A stretch of DNA of 64,000 nucleotides from NCBI GenBank assembly GCA_012932865.1, contig SAXG01000079.1:62001-126000 (forward strand). Reading direction: 5' to 3'. The translations under genes were made by a program, and so were the position numbers. The stretch's first letter is position 1, and every line of letters starts with the position of its first letter. This document shows, piece by piece, positions 33,198-43,900 of the stretch. Origin of the DNA: Amylostereum areolatum. Lineage: Eukaryota > Basidiomycota > Agaricomycetes > Russulales > Stereaceae. Below the pieces are notes generated by a model. That model saw only the letters and a list, made by a program, of their open reading frames with translations. It was not told the DNA's origin and did not search any database.

Positions 33198-34379
33198 CTA
33201 AAGCCTAAAGGGATGATCTTTGTAATCGCCGTCCTCGTCACTCTCCTCCCCAACTTCGTCCTCGCAGTCTCCTTGGTACGCGGAGTTCTCGAGGTCGTCC
33301 GCCTCACCGTCCTCGCTGCTCTCCTCAGCGTCGCCGTCGTCTCCTCCTACAGAACCTCTGCCATTGTCACTCCGCTGCGCTTCTTCCGCGACGCCCGCGC
33401 CAGGAGGGCGCGAGAAGCACAGGCCAACGCGCGCCGGCGCGGGGGGGCGCGGGGCGGGCGATCCCTCCCGACGGAAGATGGGGTGCGGGAGGGGAGTTAA
33501 CCGGGGGGGCGTCGCAATGAACGGGTCGGGGCTTGTCCGTTCATTTGCGAGGGGAGTGCGAGGATGACGACCGACGGGGGCGTATCGAAATGGGGAAATG
33601 TACCCACTTGCGTCCTCGTCGTCCGTGACCAGCAGCGTCCGAGGAAAAGCGATGCTGAGACTACTATCCTCCTCCGTGTACCCGCCCGCGCGAGAGCAGA
33701 AGGCGCACGGGCCGCCGTGGCTGTCAGCGTCGTCGTCGCTCTCGCCGTCCAATGCGCGGACGGCGGGCTCGTCGTGCTCGGACACGAGGTTGCGTCCGAA
33801 CTCGATGAACGAGTTGATCATTTTGCAACAGCTCCTGTCGCACGGGATTGGCTTCTCAACCAGGGGGGGCGCCTCGCGATCGGCGGCGTTGGCGTGTTGC
33901 TGTTCTACCCAGAGACGATGCTGGGCGGCCCATGTGCACCTCGCGCGATGCTCCTCGGAAGAGTCGTAGTTGAAGCCGTCCACGGAGTCGCAGTCGGAGT
34001 CGTAGGCGTCGTAGGCGTCGTAGGAGTCCGAGCTGTAATCCTCGGAGCTGTCGTCGTCGTCGTCGACGACGTCGGACTCCTCGAGAACGTACACCTGGTC
34101 GACGTAACGGCGATAGATCTTGAACTTGAAGTAATCCTCGTCGTCGGAGGTTGAGATAGGGGAGTGAGAAGAAGGCATGGTGGAGGGGGGATGAGGTGCG
34201 CCGAAGGACACAAGAGAGGAGGTCGAGGCGGAAGCTGCCGACGTGGTGCGACCATGGAGATTGGTCGCGTCGACTTTCAAGTTGAGGCTGGAGATGCGCG
34301 CGCGAGCTTCGCTAGCGCGAGCGGCCCGTACTTCGTCGTCGCCCCACGTAGCGGCGTGCAAGGTGTATGGGTTACTCAT
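33198..34379 (-). CDS. acidic orphan protein, 393 residues
   Basis: A single intact frame from ATG 34379. The N-terminal 65 residues are mixed charged and Ser/Thr-rich. A Tyr/Asp/Ser-rich acidic segment (DDDDDSSEDYSSDSYDAYDAY) follows at about 105-130. The central part has four Cys in two pairs (CDRSCCKMIN about 175, CAFCSRAGG about 225). The C-terminal third is Pro-rich, then again acidic (GEESDEDGDYKD). No domain is recognised. The composition resembles the other acidic orphans in the window, but I find no aligned block with them. A TATA element lies about 190 bp upstream. Confidence 0.7.
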   Translation of the reverse strand: MSNPYTLHAATWGDDEVRAARASEARARISSLNLKVDATNLHGRTTSAASASTSSLVSFGAPHPPSTMPSSHSPISTSDDEDYFKFKIYRRYVDQVYVLEESDVVDDDDDSSEDYSSDSYDAYDAYDSDCDSVDGFNYDSSEEHRARCTWAAQHRLWVEQQHANAADREAPPLVEKPIPCDRSCCKMINSFIEFGRNLVSEHDEPAVRALDGESDDDADSHGGPCAFCSRAGGYTEEDSSLSIAFPRTLLVTDDEDASGYISPFRYAPVGRHPRTPLANERTSPDPFIATPPRLTPLPHPIFRREGSPAPRPPAPARVGLCFSRPPGAGVAEEAQRSDNGRGSVGGDDGDAEESSEDGEADDLENSAYQGDCEDEVGEESDEDGDYKDHPFRL

Positions 34380-34568
34380 CTGTATGCGGGTGTTCAGCGA
34401 CGACGCGACTCAGAAGAGAAAACGGTGCTCACGGTTGCAGAGAGTCTCTAAACTTCGGGCTTGGGGCGGTGGCAGGTGCGGGTGCAGGTGTAGTTGCGGA
34501 AAGGTGTCGGGGCGGGGTTGAGGGGGCAGTTGACGAAAGTTGAAAAAGCAGGACCGGGCGGTGCCCAG

Positions 34569-34576
34569 TTATATAA
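34569..34576 (-). promoter_or_regulatory. TATA box upstream of the 33.2-34.4 kb gene
   Basis: The palindromic TTATATAA sits in GC-rich surroundings about 190 bp upstream of ATG 34379. Position supports a core promoter for the minus-strand gene. Confidence 0.5.
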
Positions 34577-34649
34577 CGTGGGCCGGTCAGGCCGAAGAGC
34601 ACAATGGAGGATTTCCGGCCGCCCATTGGCTGTTGAGACCATGCACAAC

Positions 34650-36060
34650 CGTCTATTGTACCCTCACAAAGGAGATATAAGCTGCTTACCCCTGTTTATA
34701 CGTCCGTACGCGGAGATCTCGGTAAACGATCCACGCTGGAATTCAACATGGCCTGATCATGCTGCCCTTCTCGATCCCGTCCCACTGGCTATCAACCACG
34801 AGCATCACCTTACTATTCCTCTTAGTAGACGTCGAGAGAGCTTTGCGACCGAAAACATGGGCTTTTCCTGTCCCGTTTGTTAGAATCGCAGACGCAAAAG
34901 AAATCAGGGTCTTAAAATTCTTATCAGCGTCCACAGGCATGAGGTAAGTAGCCGTGTGGGGGTGAAATGGAACGAGCCGGTCGTGTACCTGGATACTTCA
35001 TAATCCTAGAGATAATGGTGCAGGGAGAACAGCCCCGCTTCCGTCCCACTACCGCCTCGCCGCGCGGGAAACAACGATGCTTTGGCCCTTCGGACCGCGG
35101 ATGGCGAATCTGAAAGGGCACCCGACAATCAATGTCCCGCCCAGACGCATTCCAAGCGATCCACTCCTCTCGCTGCGAACGAGTCGATGGGTCAGGCGGT
35201 CTGGAAGCTGGATGAACATGAGGCTCGCGCCGAACAGCGCTCGCCCTGAGACACCGTCGGAGATTCTGCACGGACCTTCGCATCTCCAGGGGCGCCAAAT
35301 TCACGCCGTGAGTCTGGCCGTGCGGTGGTTTGGGGCTGCTCGACTTTTTCAGGAAGACACGTCAGAGAGTGAGGAAAGCCGTCAGGGTGGGGGGAAGGAA
35401 CGACCGTGGGAACTTCGGGTTCGAACTTTCAACTTGGACTTCCTGCCGCAGCAAGCCCACGACGCGGTCCCGCCCAAGTCCCGCCCTGCACTCAAGCATC
35501 GCACCCTCCCTTCCTCTCCACTCTCTCCAGAAAAATTTCAGGTGCTGGATACGTTGGGGCTCCGAGCTCACGATGAAATGCAAATATGATCTCGCACTCC
35601 GGTTCAAGGTGACCTCCACGAGTCCATGATACTATTGCTGCTACGGTGCCGACTGACAAAGATGCATCTACCACCTCACACAAATTTCTCTCTCCCGAAG
35701 CTTCTGTTTCGCCGGAATCGAACCCGTCATCCCGGAACGCGGGACACGAGGCAAGTTTCGACGATAGACCCTCGTAAAAACGTCTCGTCTTACGTCCCCA
35801 CCGCGCGACCGGGCCCGTCCACGTCCCCACCCCAAGGGCGGACTCGAATTTCTCCCCCCCCCAAATCGCTCCAGTTCTTTTCGTTGCATAACTCGCGTAC
35901 CGAGACCCGGGACCGGTCCACCATCTGATCAGCCGATTTTCACCTCGCGCTCCCGTCCGAGCCTACGCCCCGCCGCCGCGTACGAGGGCTTCCTCATTCT
36001 CCCCCCCTTCTCCAAGCGCAAACACACACAAAGCGGTTGTCATCGCTCCCGCCTCGTGGC
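34650..36060. other. intergenic region without supported gene
   Basis: About 1.4 kb. Open frames occur on both strands (longest about 170 codons, +, 35077-35589) but show no family motif, no splice support and equal strength in opposite frames. I see no RNA gene. Confidence 0.5.
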
Positions 36061-36069
36061 CTCTCCCAT

Positions 36070-36076
36070 TATAAAG
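36070..36076 (+). promoter_or_regulatory. TATA box of the 36.27 kb gene
   Basis: TATAAAG in CCATTATAAAGCC, 200 bp upstream of the start codon and about 125 bp before a 5'-leader intron (36196-36261, GTAAGC...AACAG). Consistent with transcription starting near 36100. Confidence 0.6.
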
Positions 36077-36269
36077 CCGACGCCTCGTCGCCCGTTGCCC
36101 CCATTTGCGGCCTCCAACCCCCCCACCAACCTCCACCGCCTCCTCCAACATCCCATCTCCTTTCCCCCCTCTCCCCCGTGCCACCAGCTCACAAGGTAAG
36201 CTCCAACGTCGCGTCGCCTCCCTGGAACACAATGGACTGACGTTTCGGGCCGGTCAAACAGCGTCCACC

Positions 36270-37769
36270 ATGGGTCTTCCCGCACCGCCATCGTCTGCAC
36301 CCCCCAACTCCCTTCGACGTCGACGGGCCCCGTCCCCGTCTCCCGAACCCTCCCAACTCGACCAATCCCCGCCCCACGTCCCCTCCGACCTCCCCGCCCC
36401 GCACCCCTCCGACCTCCCGGACCTCATCGCGATGCGCGACCAAATCCAGCGCCTGCTCGCGACCCCGCAGGGCCTCGCCGAGGCGGAGAGGCAGGAGCTC
36501 CTCGCCATGCTCCGCCAAGTCGAGTGCATCATCGGCGACGCCCCCGCCCCGAGCCCCGCGCCCCCCCGCGCCGCGCCCCCCGCTTCCCCCCCCGCCTCCT
36601 CGGAGCGCGCCCCCATCGAAGCCGCCCTCGCGGCCCGCGACGCGGAGATCGCGGCCTGGTTCGCAAGGCATGGCCCCGCGCCGCGCGACGCCGTCTGCTC
36701 GCAGAAGGAGGAGGCGGAGGCGGAGGCGGAGGCGGAGGCGGAGGACGCCCGCGTCGCAAACGCGAAGATGCTCCTCGCGCGCTACGTCGAGATCGCGGCC
36801 TGGTTCGAGGTGTACGGTGTCCGCGACGACGACTACGCCTATGCCTACGACTACGACGCGCCGGCGTCCCCCGCTCCCCGCTCCCCCCCTCTCTCCACCG
36901 ACGACGAGGCCACCAGCGGCGACAAGGCCACCAGCGACGACGAGCTGAACGGCTGCCTCTCCTTCCCCGACACCGTCGACGCGCTCCTCTCCCGACCCAC
37001 CACCCCCGCCCGGCCCTGCACCCCCCCTCCCCTCATACCACTGCCCGGGACCTACACCCTCCCCTCCCCGCCCTCTCCCCCCTCCCACCTCGTCCCGCGC
37101 GCCCAAAGCACCCCCCTCCGCCCGCGCCTGGCCCCCTCCCGCCCCCGCCGCCCGCGCGGTCCCCGCCCTCTCCCCCGGCCCGAACCCCTCACGAGCGCTC
37201 CCCCCCGCCCGCTCGCGTGCTACACCCTCGCCGCGGACGCGATCGCGCGCTGGATGTGCGGGCCGCTTGCGGACGACGCGACGCGCGCGGCGATCGAGCG
37301 CGCGCTGATCGCGGTGGACATCACCGTGCACGCGAGCGCGTCCACCTCTACCTCAACCTCTACCCCTACCTCAGCCTCTACCTCAGCCTCTACCTCGGGA
37401 GAACACGCTCTCACGGCGGCCGAGGGCGAAGACGAGGACCGCTGGAGGGAGGGGTTCGACCCGTACCTCAACCCAGGCGTTTTCGACGAGGAGCAAGAGG
37501 AGGAGGAGGAGGCGTTCGACCCGTACCACGTGCCCCGCCCGTCCCCGCCCGCGAGCCCCTCGCCGCCCCCCACCCCGCCCCGCCCGTCCGCGCCCGCGCC
37601 CGCGTCCGAGTCCGCCTGGTCGTGGTCGTGGGCGTGGGCGTGCACCCCGGCGCTCCCGCCCGTCCTCGGCGCGTTCAACGAGGACATCTGGGACGCGGAC
37701 GTCCAGCGGTGGGACGACGCGGACCCGGACGCGCCCATCCCCGGTCTGACGCTCCCATCCCCGGTCTGA
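36270..37769 (+). CDS. disordered Pro/Ser-rich orphan protein, 499 residues
   Basis: Start chosen at 36270 because CCACCATGG is a strong context and directly follows a 66-bp intron with good GTAAGC and AACAG ends; the frame is also open upstream. The N-terminal 55 residues are Pro/Ser-rich. A helical segment (MRDQIQRLLATPQGLAEAER) at about 55-90 is followed by two related motifs, ARDAEIAAWFARHG and ARYVEIAAWFEVYG, flanking an Ala-Glu repeat (EAEAEAEAEAED). A Pro-rich middle, another helical block (LAADAIARWMCGPLADDATR), a Thr-Ser repeat and an acidic tail follow. No known domain; the doubled EIAAWF motif suggests an internal duplication. GC content is very high and other frames are also open, but this frame alone has a promoter, intron and start context. 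Confidence 0.65.
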   Translation: MGLPAPPSSAPPNSLRRRRAPSPSPEPSQLDQSPPHVPSDLPAPHPSDLPDLIAMRDQIQRLLATPQGLAEAERQELLAMLRQVECIIGDAPAPSPAPPRAAPPASPPASSERAPIEAALAARDAEIAAWFARHGPAPRDAVCSQKEEAEAEAEAEAEDARVANAKMLLARYVEIAAWFEVYGVRDDDYAYAYDYDAPASPAPRSPPLSTDDEATSGDKATSDDELNGCLSFPDTVDALLSRPTTPARPCTPPPLIPLPGTYTLPSPPSPPSHLVPRAQSTPLRPRLAPSRPRRPRGPRPLPRPEPLTSAPPRPLACYTLAADAIARWMCGPLADDATRAAIERALIAVDITVHASASTSTSTSTPTSASTSASTSGEHALTAAEGEDEDRWREGFDPYLNPGVFDEEQEEEEEAFDPYHVPRPSPPASPSPPPTPPRPSAPAPASESAWSWSWAWACTPALPPVLGAFNEDIWDADVQRWDDADPDAPIPGLTLPSPV

Positions 37770-38036
37770 CGCGCCCCCGGGCCGGTGTATGGGAAGCCGC
37801 GGGGCGCGCCGGGTGGTCGTGATTCGTGAATGGTGGGGTGATTGCGCTCCCCGCGTCGGCGGCGAGCGTATGCGCGTGCGTGCCGATCGTGGGCGCGGAC
37901 GGACGGGTGTCCGAGGACGACTGCTATACCAGGGTGTGTGCTTGGGGAGAGTCGCCGAGAGGCGGGAGTCGGCGCGCGAACGCGAACTTGTTCCTCTACT
38001 TATGATACTTATGCCGGCGGTCTCTTTCTTGCCTTG
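37770..38036. other. 3' flank of the 36.27 kb gene
   Basis: It begins with a short direct duplication of the stop region (CCCCGGTCTGACGC twice, 37738-37775). No gene. Confidence 0.5.
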
Positions 38037-38395
38037 TTCTGTACTACCATATGGGTTTGGAGTTGGTGCTCGTCTCGTTTATGTTGTGTTCTATCCCGTT
38101 TTTTTTCTCCCCGATCCGTGGACGATGTACGATACGCTTCGGTGCTCGTGGCAGTGGGATTCGATGCCGGTCGCCAACCGCGGTGGGCAATCCTGTGCTC
38201 TCCCCTCATGAGCCTCCAGTGTGGACTCTTTTCTTTATCGTGTACTACAGCTATAGCATGGGGTTTGGCGCATGTCGTTTATGTTATGTTTTATCCTGTC
38301 GTTTTTTGCTTCGCCGTGGACGATGTAAGTACGATCGATGCCGCTTCGCTGTTCACCTTACGCTCGTAGGATCCGACGCCGGTCGGTGACGATAA
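38037..38395 (+). repeat. imperfect tandem duplication of about 180 bp
   Basis: 38037-38183 and 38237-38395 share TGTACTAC, GGGTTTGG, TCGTTTATGTT, TATCC-GT-GTTTTTT, CCGTGGACGATGTA, GATGCCG and GCCGGTCG in the same order, with substitutions and indels between. It lies downstream of the 36.27 kb gene and outside any supported coding frame. Confidence 0.7.
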
Positions 38396-38706
38396 TGGAC
38401 AATGTACAACAACTCCTGTGCGCGCTCTCCCCTCCTCCACCGTTCGCACCGCGCGGATCTGTCCAGATCCCTCGATCCCGAGCGCCCGTCGTCTCTCTTC
38501 GACCCAACCCTCCGACTCCCGAGGCGCCTCTCTTCGATCAAACCGCGCCCACAAACATACACACACAGCGCCACGGAACACAGCGTACAATTCTTTTCGA
38601 TGCACAAAAAAAAAAACCCCCACAACGACGCAGCCTGCGCCACACGAACGCGCCCCCGAGTTCTACACCTTCGTCTCAGTTCCCTCGCCTTCCCACTGCT
38701 TCCCCG

Positions 38707-40909
38707 TCATGCGGCGGCGAGGCGCGCCTGGGCGTAGCTCACGAAGTCGTCGATCGTCGAGGGCCATGCGGCTGCAGGGGGGGAGTAGGGGAAAGGGGGG
38801 GGGGGAGAAAGAGGGGGAGAGAAAGAGGGGGAAGAGGGAGAGGGAGAGGGGAGGGCAGAGACGAATTGAGTGTGCTGCCGCTGCTGAAGGGGCCTGAAAC
38901 ACGCACCTTCCGGATCGTACTTCTCGAACCTGGCGTCGATCGTGCGGACGAACTCTATGAACTGCGCGGGCGCGTGAGTGTCCAGAGTGAAAGTGAAAGG
39001 AAGAGGACAAGGGGGGAAGACGACGAAGGCGAGGAAGAAGTGGTGAGGACAGGACAGGACAGGACAGGGAGGCGCAGGAGAGAGAGGAGGAAGAGGGGAG
39101 GGAGGAGGGTGGGTGGGATGGAGAGATGAGGAGGAAAAGAGGGAGGAGGAGAAGAGGGAGGAGGAAAAGAGGGAAACGGAAAAGAGGGAGGAGGAAAAGA
39201 GAGGAGAGGAAGAGAGAGAAGGAAACGCACCATCGCCCACGTATCCTTGCTCACGCCCTTCCCGCCCCTCTGCGCCAAAAAATCGAACCACCACCCGTCG
39301 TACTCGGGCGTCCACCCCTCGCCCTCGCCCACGTGCGCGAGCGCGCCGCCTTGCAGCCCGTGCGGGAGGAGCAGGTTCCAGAACGCTTGGGCGGTTTCGA
39401 GGGCTGGGGCGGGTGGGCGGTGAGGCGAAGACGAGGACGACGACGACGACGAACGCCGTCAACGGAGGGACGGGACGGGCGTGAACGGAGGGGCGCGGGC
39501 GCGCAACAAAGGGGGGGCCGTCCGTGAGCGACACACAGGGGGGAGAGAGAGGGAGCAAGAAAGAAAGCGCACCGAGGCTGCGCTGGCCCTGCGCGCGCGC
39601 AAAGTCGAACGTGAATGTGTACACCTTGTGGAAGTAGGGCGGGTCGGACCCGAGGCGGTCGCGCAGCCGCAGTAGCGCCGTCTTCATGTTCGCGATCGAG
39701 TCGCATCTGCGCGCGAGAAGGAGGGGAGGGGAGGGGGAGGGGGGGGGAGGTCACTGTCAGCCCGTTCGTTCGTGCGTGCGTGCGCGCGCGCGCGATCCCC
39801 TCTCGCAACTCGTTCGGCCCGTCGAGCACGAAAAAGGGCGTCGACCCGTCGAGCACTCGAGCACGACCAGCATCGACCACGAAAACGGGAAGCGACGCCT
39901 AGAAACCGCGCGCGCGCGAGCCTCAAAGACTGATCGGACGCACCCGAGCGCCTTCCAGCCCTCCACCCAGCCCTTGCGCGTCCACTCCGCCGGCGCGGGG
40001 CTCTTGAGCTCGTACGCGAGCGCGAGCAGGACCACGTCCTCGGGGTCGATGCCCAGGTCCGCGCAGAGCGCGATCGTGCCGTCGACCGCGATCGCGTCCG
40101 CCTCCGGATCTGCGCGCCACGGTCCATCATCCGTCAGCGTTTCGGCGTTTCTCGCCAGCGTTCGAAGGCGGAGAACCCGACCCACCCCCCATCGTCCGAC
40201 CGATTCGTCGCATGGGGTGCGGACGACCCCGTCGTCGCATGGGGCGGGGAGTGGGGCACGGGGGCACGGGGGCACGGGGGGGGCAGAGGGGGGCAGAGGG
40301 CGACGCACCTTTGTACCGATCGAACAGCTGCGCGAGCTTGCTCCCCGACGGCGCCGCGCCCCGCGCGCCGGGGGACGGCGCGGCGGCCTCGTTGTAGAAC
40401 GCGTCGACGGCGACGTCCGCGCGCTTGTACTTCTCGAGGTACTTCCGCGCGTCTTTCACCCTGTGCCGGTGCCCCGTCCGATCAGCCCGGAGTAGGAAGT
40501 GGGGGGGAGGGTGGAGGGAGCGGGGGTGAGGGAGGGGGAAGAGAGGGAGGGGGGGAGAGAGGGAGGGGGGAGGGAGAGAGGGAGGCAGAGAGGGGGGTAC
40601 GCACGATGCGCCTGTGATGCTGCAGAACTGCGCGAGCGCCTCCTCGTCGACCGCGCCGTTCTTCTTCGCTGTGTTTCGGGACTGCACGGTGGCGAGGACG
40701 AGGACGGGGACGAGGGCGAGGGCGAGGAGGGGCGGGAAGTGGCGATGATCAGTAGTCGGGATGAGCGCCGATAAGGAGATCGGGGTTGTGGGGGGGGTGC
40801 GTACCATGGGAGGGTTGTGGGGCTGGGAGCGGCGGGGGCGGAGGTAGAGGATGGGGAGGAGGAGGAGGCAGAGCGCGAGGCAGACGGCGTCGGGGACGCT
40901 CAACGGCAT
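38707..40909 (-). CDS. dcn1: Dcn1, cullin neddylation E3 (DCUN1-type), eight exons
   Basis: Dcn1 promotes transfer of NEDD8/Rub1 to cullins with Ubc12. Exons: 40807-40805 (start codon only), 40681-40605, 40460-40309, 40109-39944, 39706-39573, 39403-39231, 38961-38907, 38771-38707; 825 nt, 274 residues, close to the usual fungal length. The UBA-like N-terminus reads AQFCSITGAS-VKDARKYLEKYK and VAVDAFYNEA. The PONY domain contains DGTIALCADLGIDPEDV, LALAYELKSP, TRKGWVEGWKALG-CDSI, FHKVYTFTFDFARAQGQRSL, WWFDFLAQRGGKGVSKDTW and FIEFVRTID, ending WPSTIDDFVSYAQARLAAA. Introns are 123-269 bp, pyrimidine-rich on the coding strand, with donors GTGCGT (five), GTGCGC and GTACGC. Upstream of the ATG, the exon is open in frame to another ATG at 40909 and would add a hydrophobic 35-residue start (LALCLLLLPILYL); which start is used is unclear. 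Confidence 0.93.
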
Positions 40910-43900
40910 GCGGCTGCGCGGCTTGCGTCCTCCAGCCGCCAGCCGCCCGTCCACACTCACCGGCTCCGTCTCCGTCCGTCCAGCTCCGCCCGTCCGTCCA
41001 GGTCCGGGCACGTGACCCCCCCCACCCGCGCGCGCGCGCCACGTCGAAATTCAAACAAAATGAAACCGCAATAGAGTGTATCTGCCACCGCTTATGGAAC
41101 ATCCGTTGAGCTCAACGCAATTTGTGTTGACGTTGAGCCCCACCGCCCCACAATGTGACGGAAGGTGACAGACCTGTGACTAAGCTGTGTTTGACCCGCG
41201 AAATCGCTGCATGAGCGTGACGGCGGATGGCAGGGCCGGGTCACTCGGCAAAGCCCGCGTCACTTCGCATTTCTCGTTGAGACGCTCCATCTTTTCGTTA
41301 TATGGGCTAAGCGCCCGCCAGCAAATACACTCTAATCTGCAAGGTGGGTTCTCGTTTCCCGTCCTCGGCTCTCCGCGCGTCGCCGCGCACGGACGACTGT
41401 CTCTCCCTTCTCCCCGTCTCGCGCCCCATCCAGCCTGGAATATGTACCACCAAGCCCTCGAGCCGCACGCCGCTCCCGGCCCTCGCCCCCGTCCCAATCC
41501 CTTCCATCCAAGTCGAGGCAGAGCACAGAACACGGAACACGGGAAGGACCCCGACGCTCGCGCCAAGCGTGCCCGCCACGCCCTCCCTGCCCTCGACCCT
41601 ATCTACACCGCTTCCAACCCCCCCCCCCCCCCCCCCCCATGACCGCCCGAGCCTCGCGTCCACCCCGATCGCCCCTCCCCCCAAACCTTAAACCCAAACC
41701 CAAACCTAACCTCCCTCCCGCATGAGTCGCCCTCCCGCGCCCACTCCTTTCTGCATACATACATGGGATCGTCACGACCGCATGCCATGTCGGCTCTCGA
41801 GCCCTCACGGCGATCTTTCCTATCATAATCCCTCACTGCGTAGCACACCCGCCATTGCCAAGCGCTCCCCATCGAACGCCCGCCGTCACCCTCCGTCACA
41901 AACCGCGCCGGCCTCTCGCTCACCGCCCCCCCCCCTCCCCCCTCCGGTCAGCGCGCTCAGACTCGGACTCGGAAGTCGCAAGGCTGCTATGCATGTAAAG
42001 GAAGGAACGTGCGTGCGTGCGTGCGTGCGTGCGTGTGCGCGGCGCACGTCGCGTCCAGATCGGATTCTCTCCCTCTCCTTCAAGTTGCGAGCGCGTCTCC
42101 GAGTCGCGTCGCGTCACGGGTCGGGGTGCCGCGAGCGGTCGACCTCAGCGGCTCTTCCGAGTGCGGTCGGGCCCACCGGACAAAGGGGGACGGGAGGGGG
42201 GAGGGCGATCGAAGCGCCGGGTCGAGTCGACGAGAGGGGCCGACCGTGGTTCGCTTACTTCGTATGCGAACGCACGACAGGACCGCCGGACACAGTACTT
42301 ACCACTGTATCCAAGTCTGAGTCGCCCCCCCCCCCTCCTCGCGGGCGTACTGTACTTGTTAGCAAGCGTACGATTCGCGTCGGCCAATCTGCGGCGCCGT
42401 CGCGCGCAGGATGTCGTGAAATCGGACGTGCGTCGTTCGCCCCTGCCCCCCCCATGGATCCGCTCTCCTCTCCTTGATTTCTGTCCTCTCCTCTCCTCTC
42501 TCCTTCTCTCCTTCTCTCCTTCTCTCCTCCGTCTTTCGGACCGAACGCCCGCCGTCCTCGTCTCCAAAGTTCGACGCCCCCTGCCCATCTTCCCCCCCTC
42601 CAAATCAAAAAAAGAAACCCCTATCAGCACCCAATCCCACCGTCGCGGCGAGCACGCGTTCGAAATGAGATCCAGGATGGCCCTCGACGCGTCCCCCCCC
42701 TCCGTCCCCCTCGATCCGACGCACACCGGTGTGGGCCCGGGGATCCGATCCGATCCGATCCTGTCCGATCCAAGTCTGTCTGTCTACACCACCAGGCGAT
42801 CCCTCAGCTTCATTCCGATATCACGCCCCTGAGTTTGAAGTTGGTGTGCCGATGGATGGAATCCAAAAATGTCAAGCGGATATCACGCTCAACGAATTCC
42901 CTTGGGCCCGAAGCTGAGGTTCTTTGGATTCAATCCAATAATCTTACTAAGCTCATCAAGAATCGCTCGGCGGGTTGCTGGCTTAAATCGTGCTTATTGC
43001 GATCTTATCCTGATGTAGAAGGAAGAAAATCATGATATTTTCATTTGATAACTACAGAGTATATGGGGGCTGCTACGGGATATATGGAGAGGGATGACAG
43101 GTGAGAGAGGGTTACCTGGGATGCCAACAAAGCAGGTGGACCAGACGGAGACCGAGATAAGACCAGGGAACCCAGTGAGCCAGGGGACAGAGAGCCAGGA
43201 CCAGAGAGGAGCGCGAGCGGGACCAAGATCGCGAGCGAGGACCAAGACCGCAAGCAAAAATCGAGAGACCGAGAGTAAAGTTCAAGACCACGAGCAAAGT
43301 TCAAGACCAGGAGTAAAGTTCAAGGCCGCGAGCGAAGGTGAGGACGACTGCCAGCGACAACAAGAGGGGCGCCGGAGCATGTGCAAATCCTGAATGCTGT
43401 CGCGAGGGCAGGTGGGCGGTAAGTGAATAGAACACGCACCATGGTCCAGACTCTGGATGATGCCCACATGAGAGTGTCGAAGGGAGAGTCCATACCCAAC
43501 CCTTCGTACATCCACGGAAACCCTGACGCGCCGTCCAAATCTCGGTACGTCGGAGTCGCCCATTACAGATGAGGGGTTATGGCCAGGTGAAGGACGGGGA
43601 GAAGAGAAGGACGTGGTGAGAGGAAACAAGGAGTCGAGGATGACTTGGCGCGACGACGAAAATGAATACTGCTTACATAACCCGCGCTCGTCGCCGTCCA
43701 TCGAGGACTCTGTGGGGATTGAAACTGAGAGGACAACCTGTACTCACGCTGACTTGGGCGCGAAGCCGACTTTCTCGCAACGGATAATCGGAATGGCGCC
43801 GAGATTGAGGGGGTTGGATTGAAGCTGACACGATGCTAGCGTGAACCCTTGGTCACGCCATCAGACTCATCCGAATGGCCCCGCATAGAGTCATGCTGAG

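Noticed and set aside
35690..35780. Possible tRNA (GGGTTCGATTCCGG on the minus strand)
   Set aside because: Only three of five T-stem pairs form and no matching acceptor or D arm is found upstream.
41676..41718. Telomere-like CCTTAAACCCAAACCCAAACCTAACC
   Set aside because: Only one unit matches CCTAA and the rest are irregular; it lies next to a C20 run and is more likely low-complexity sequence.
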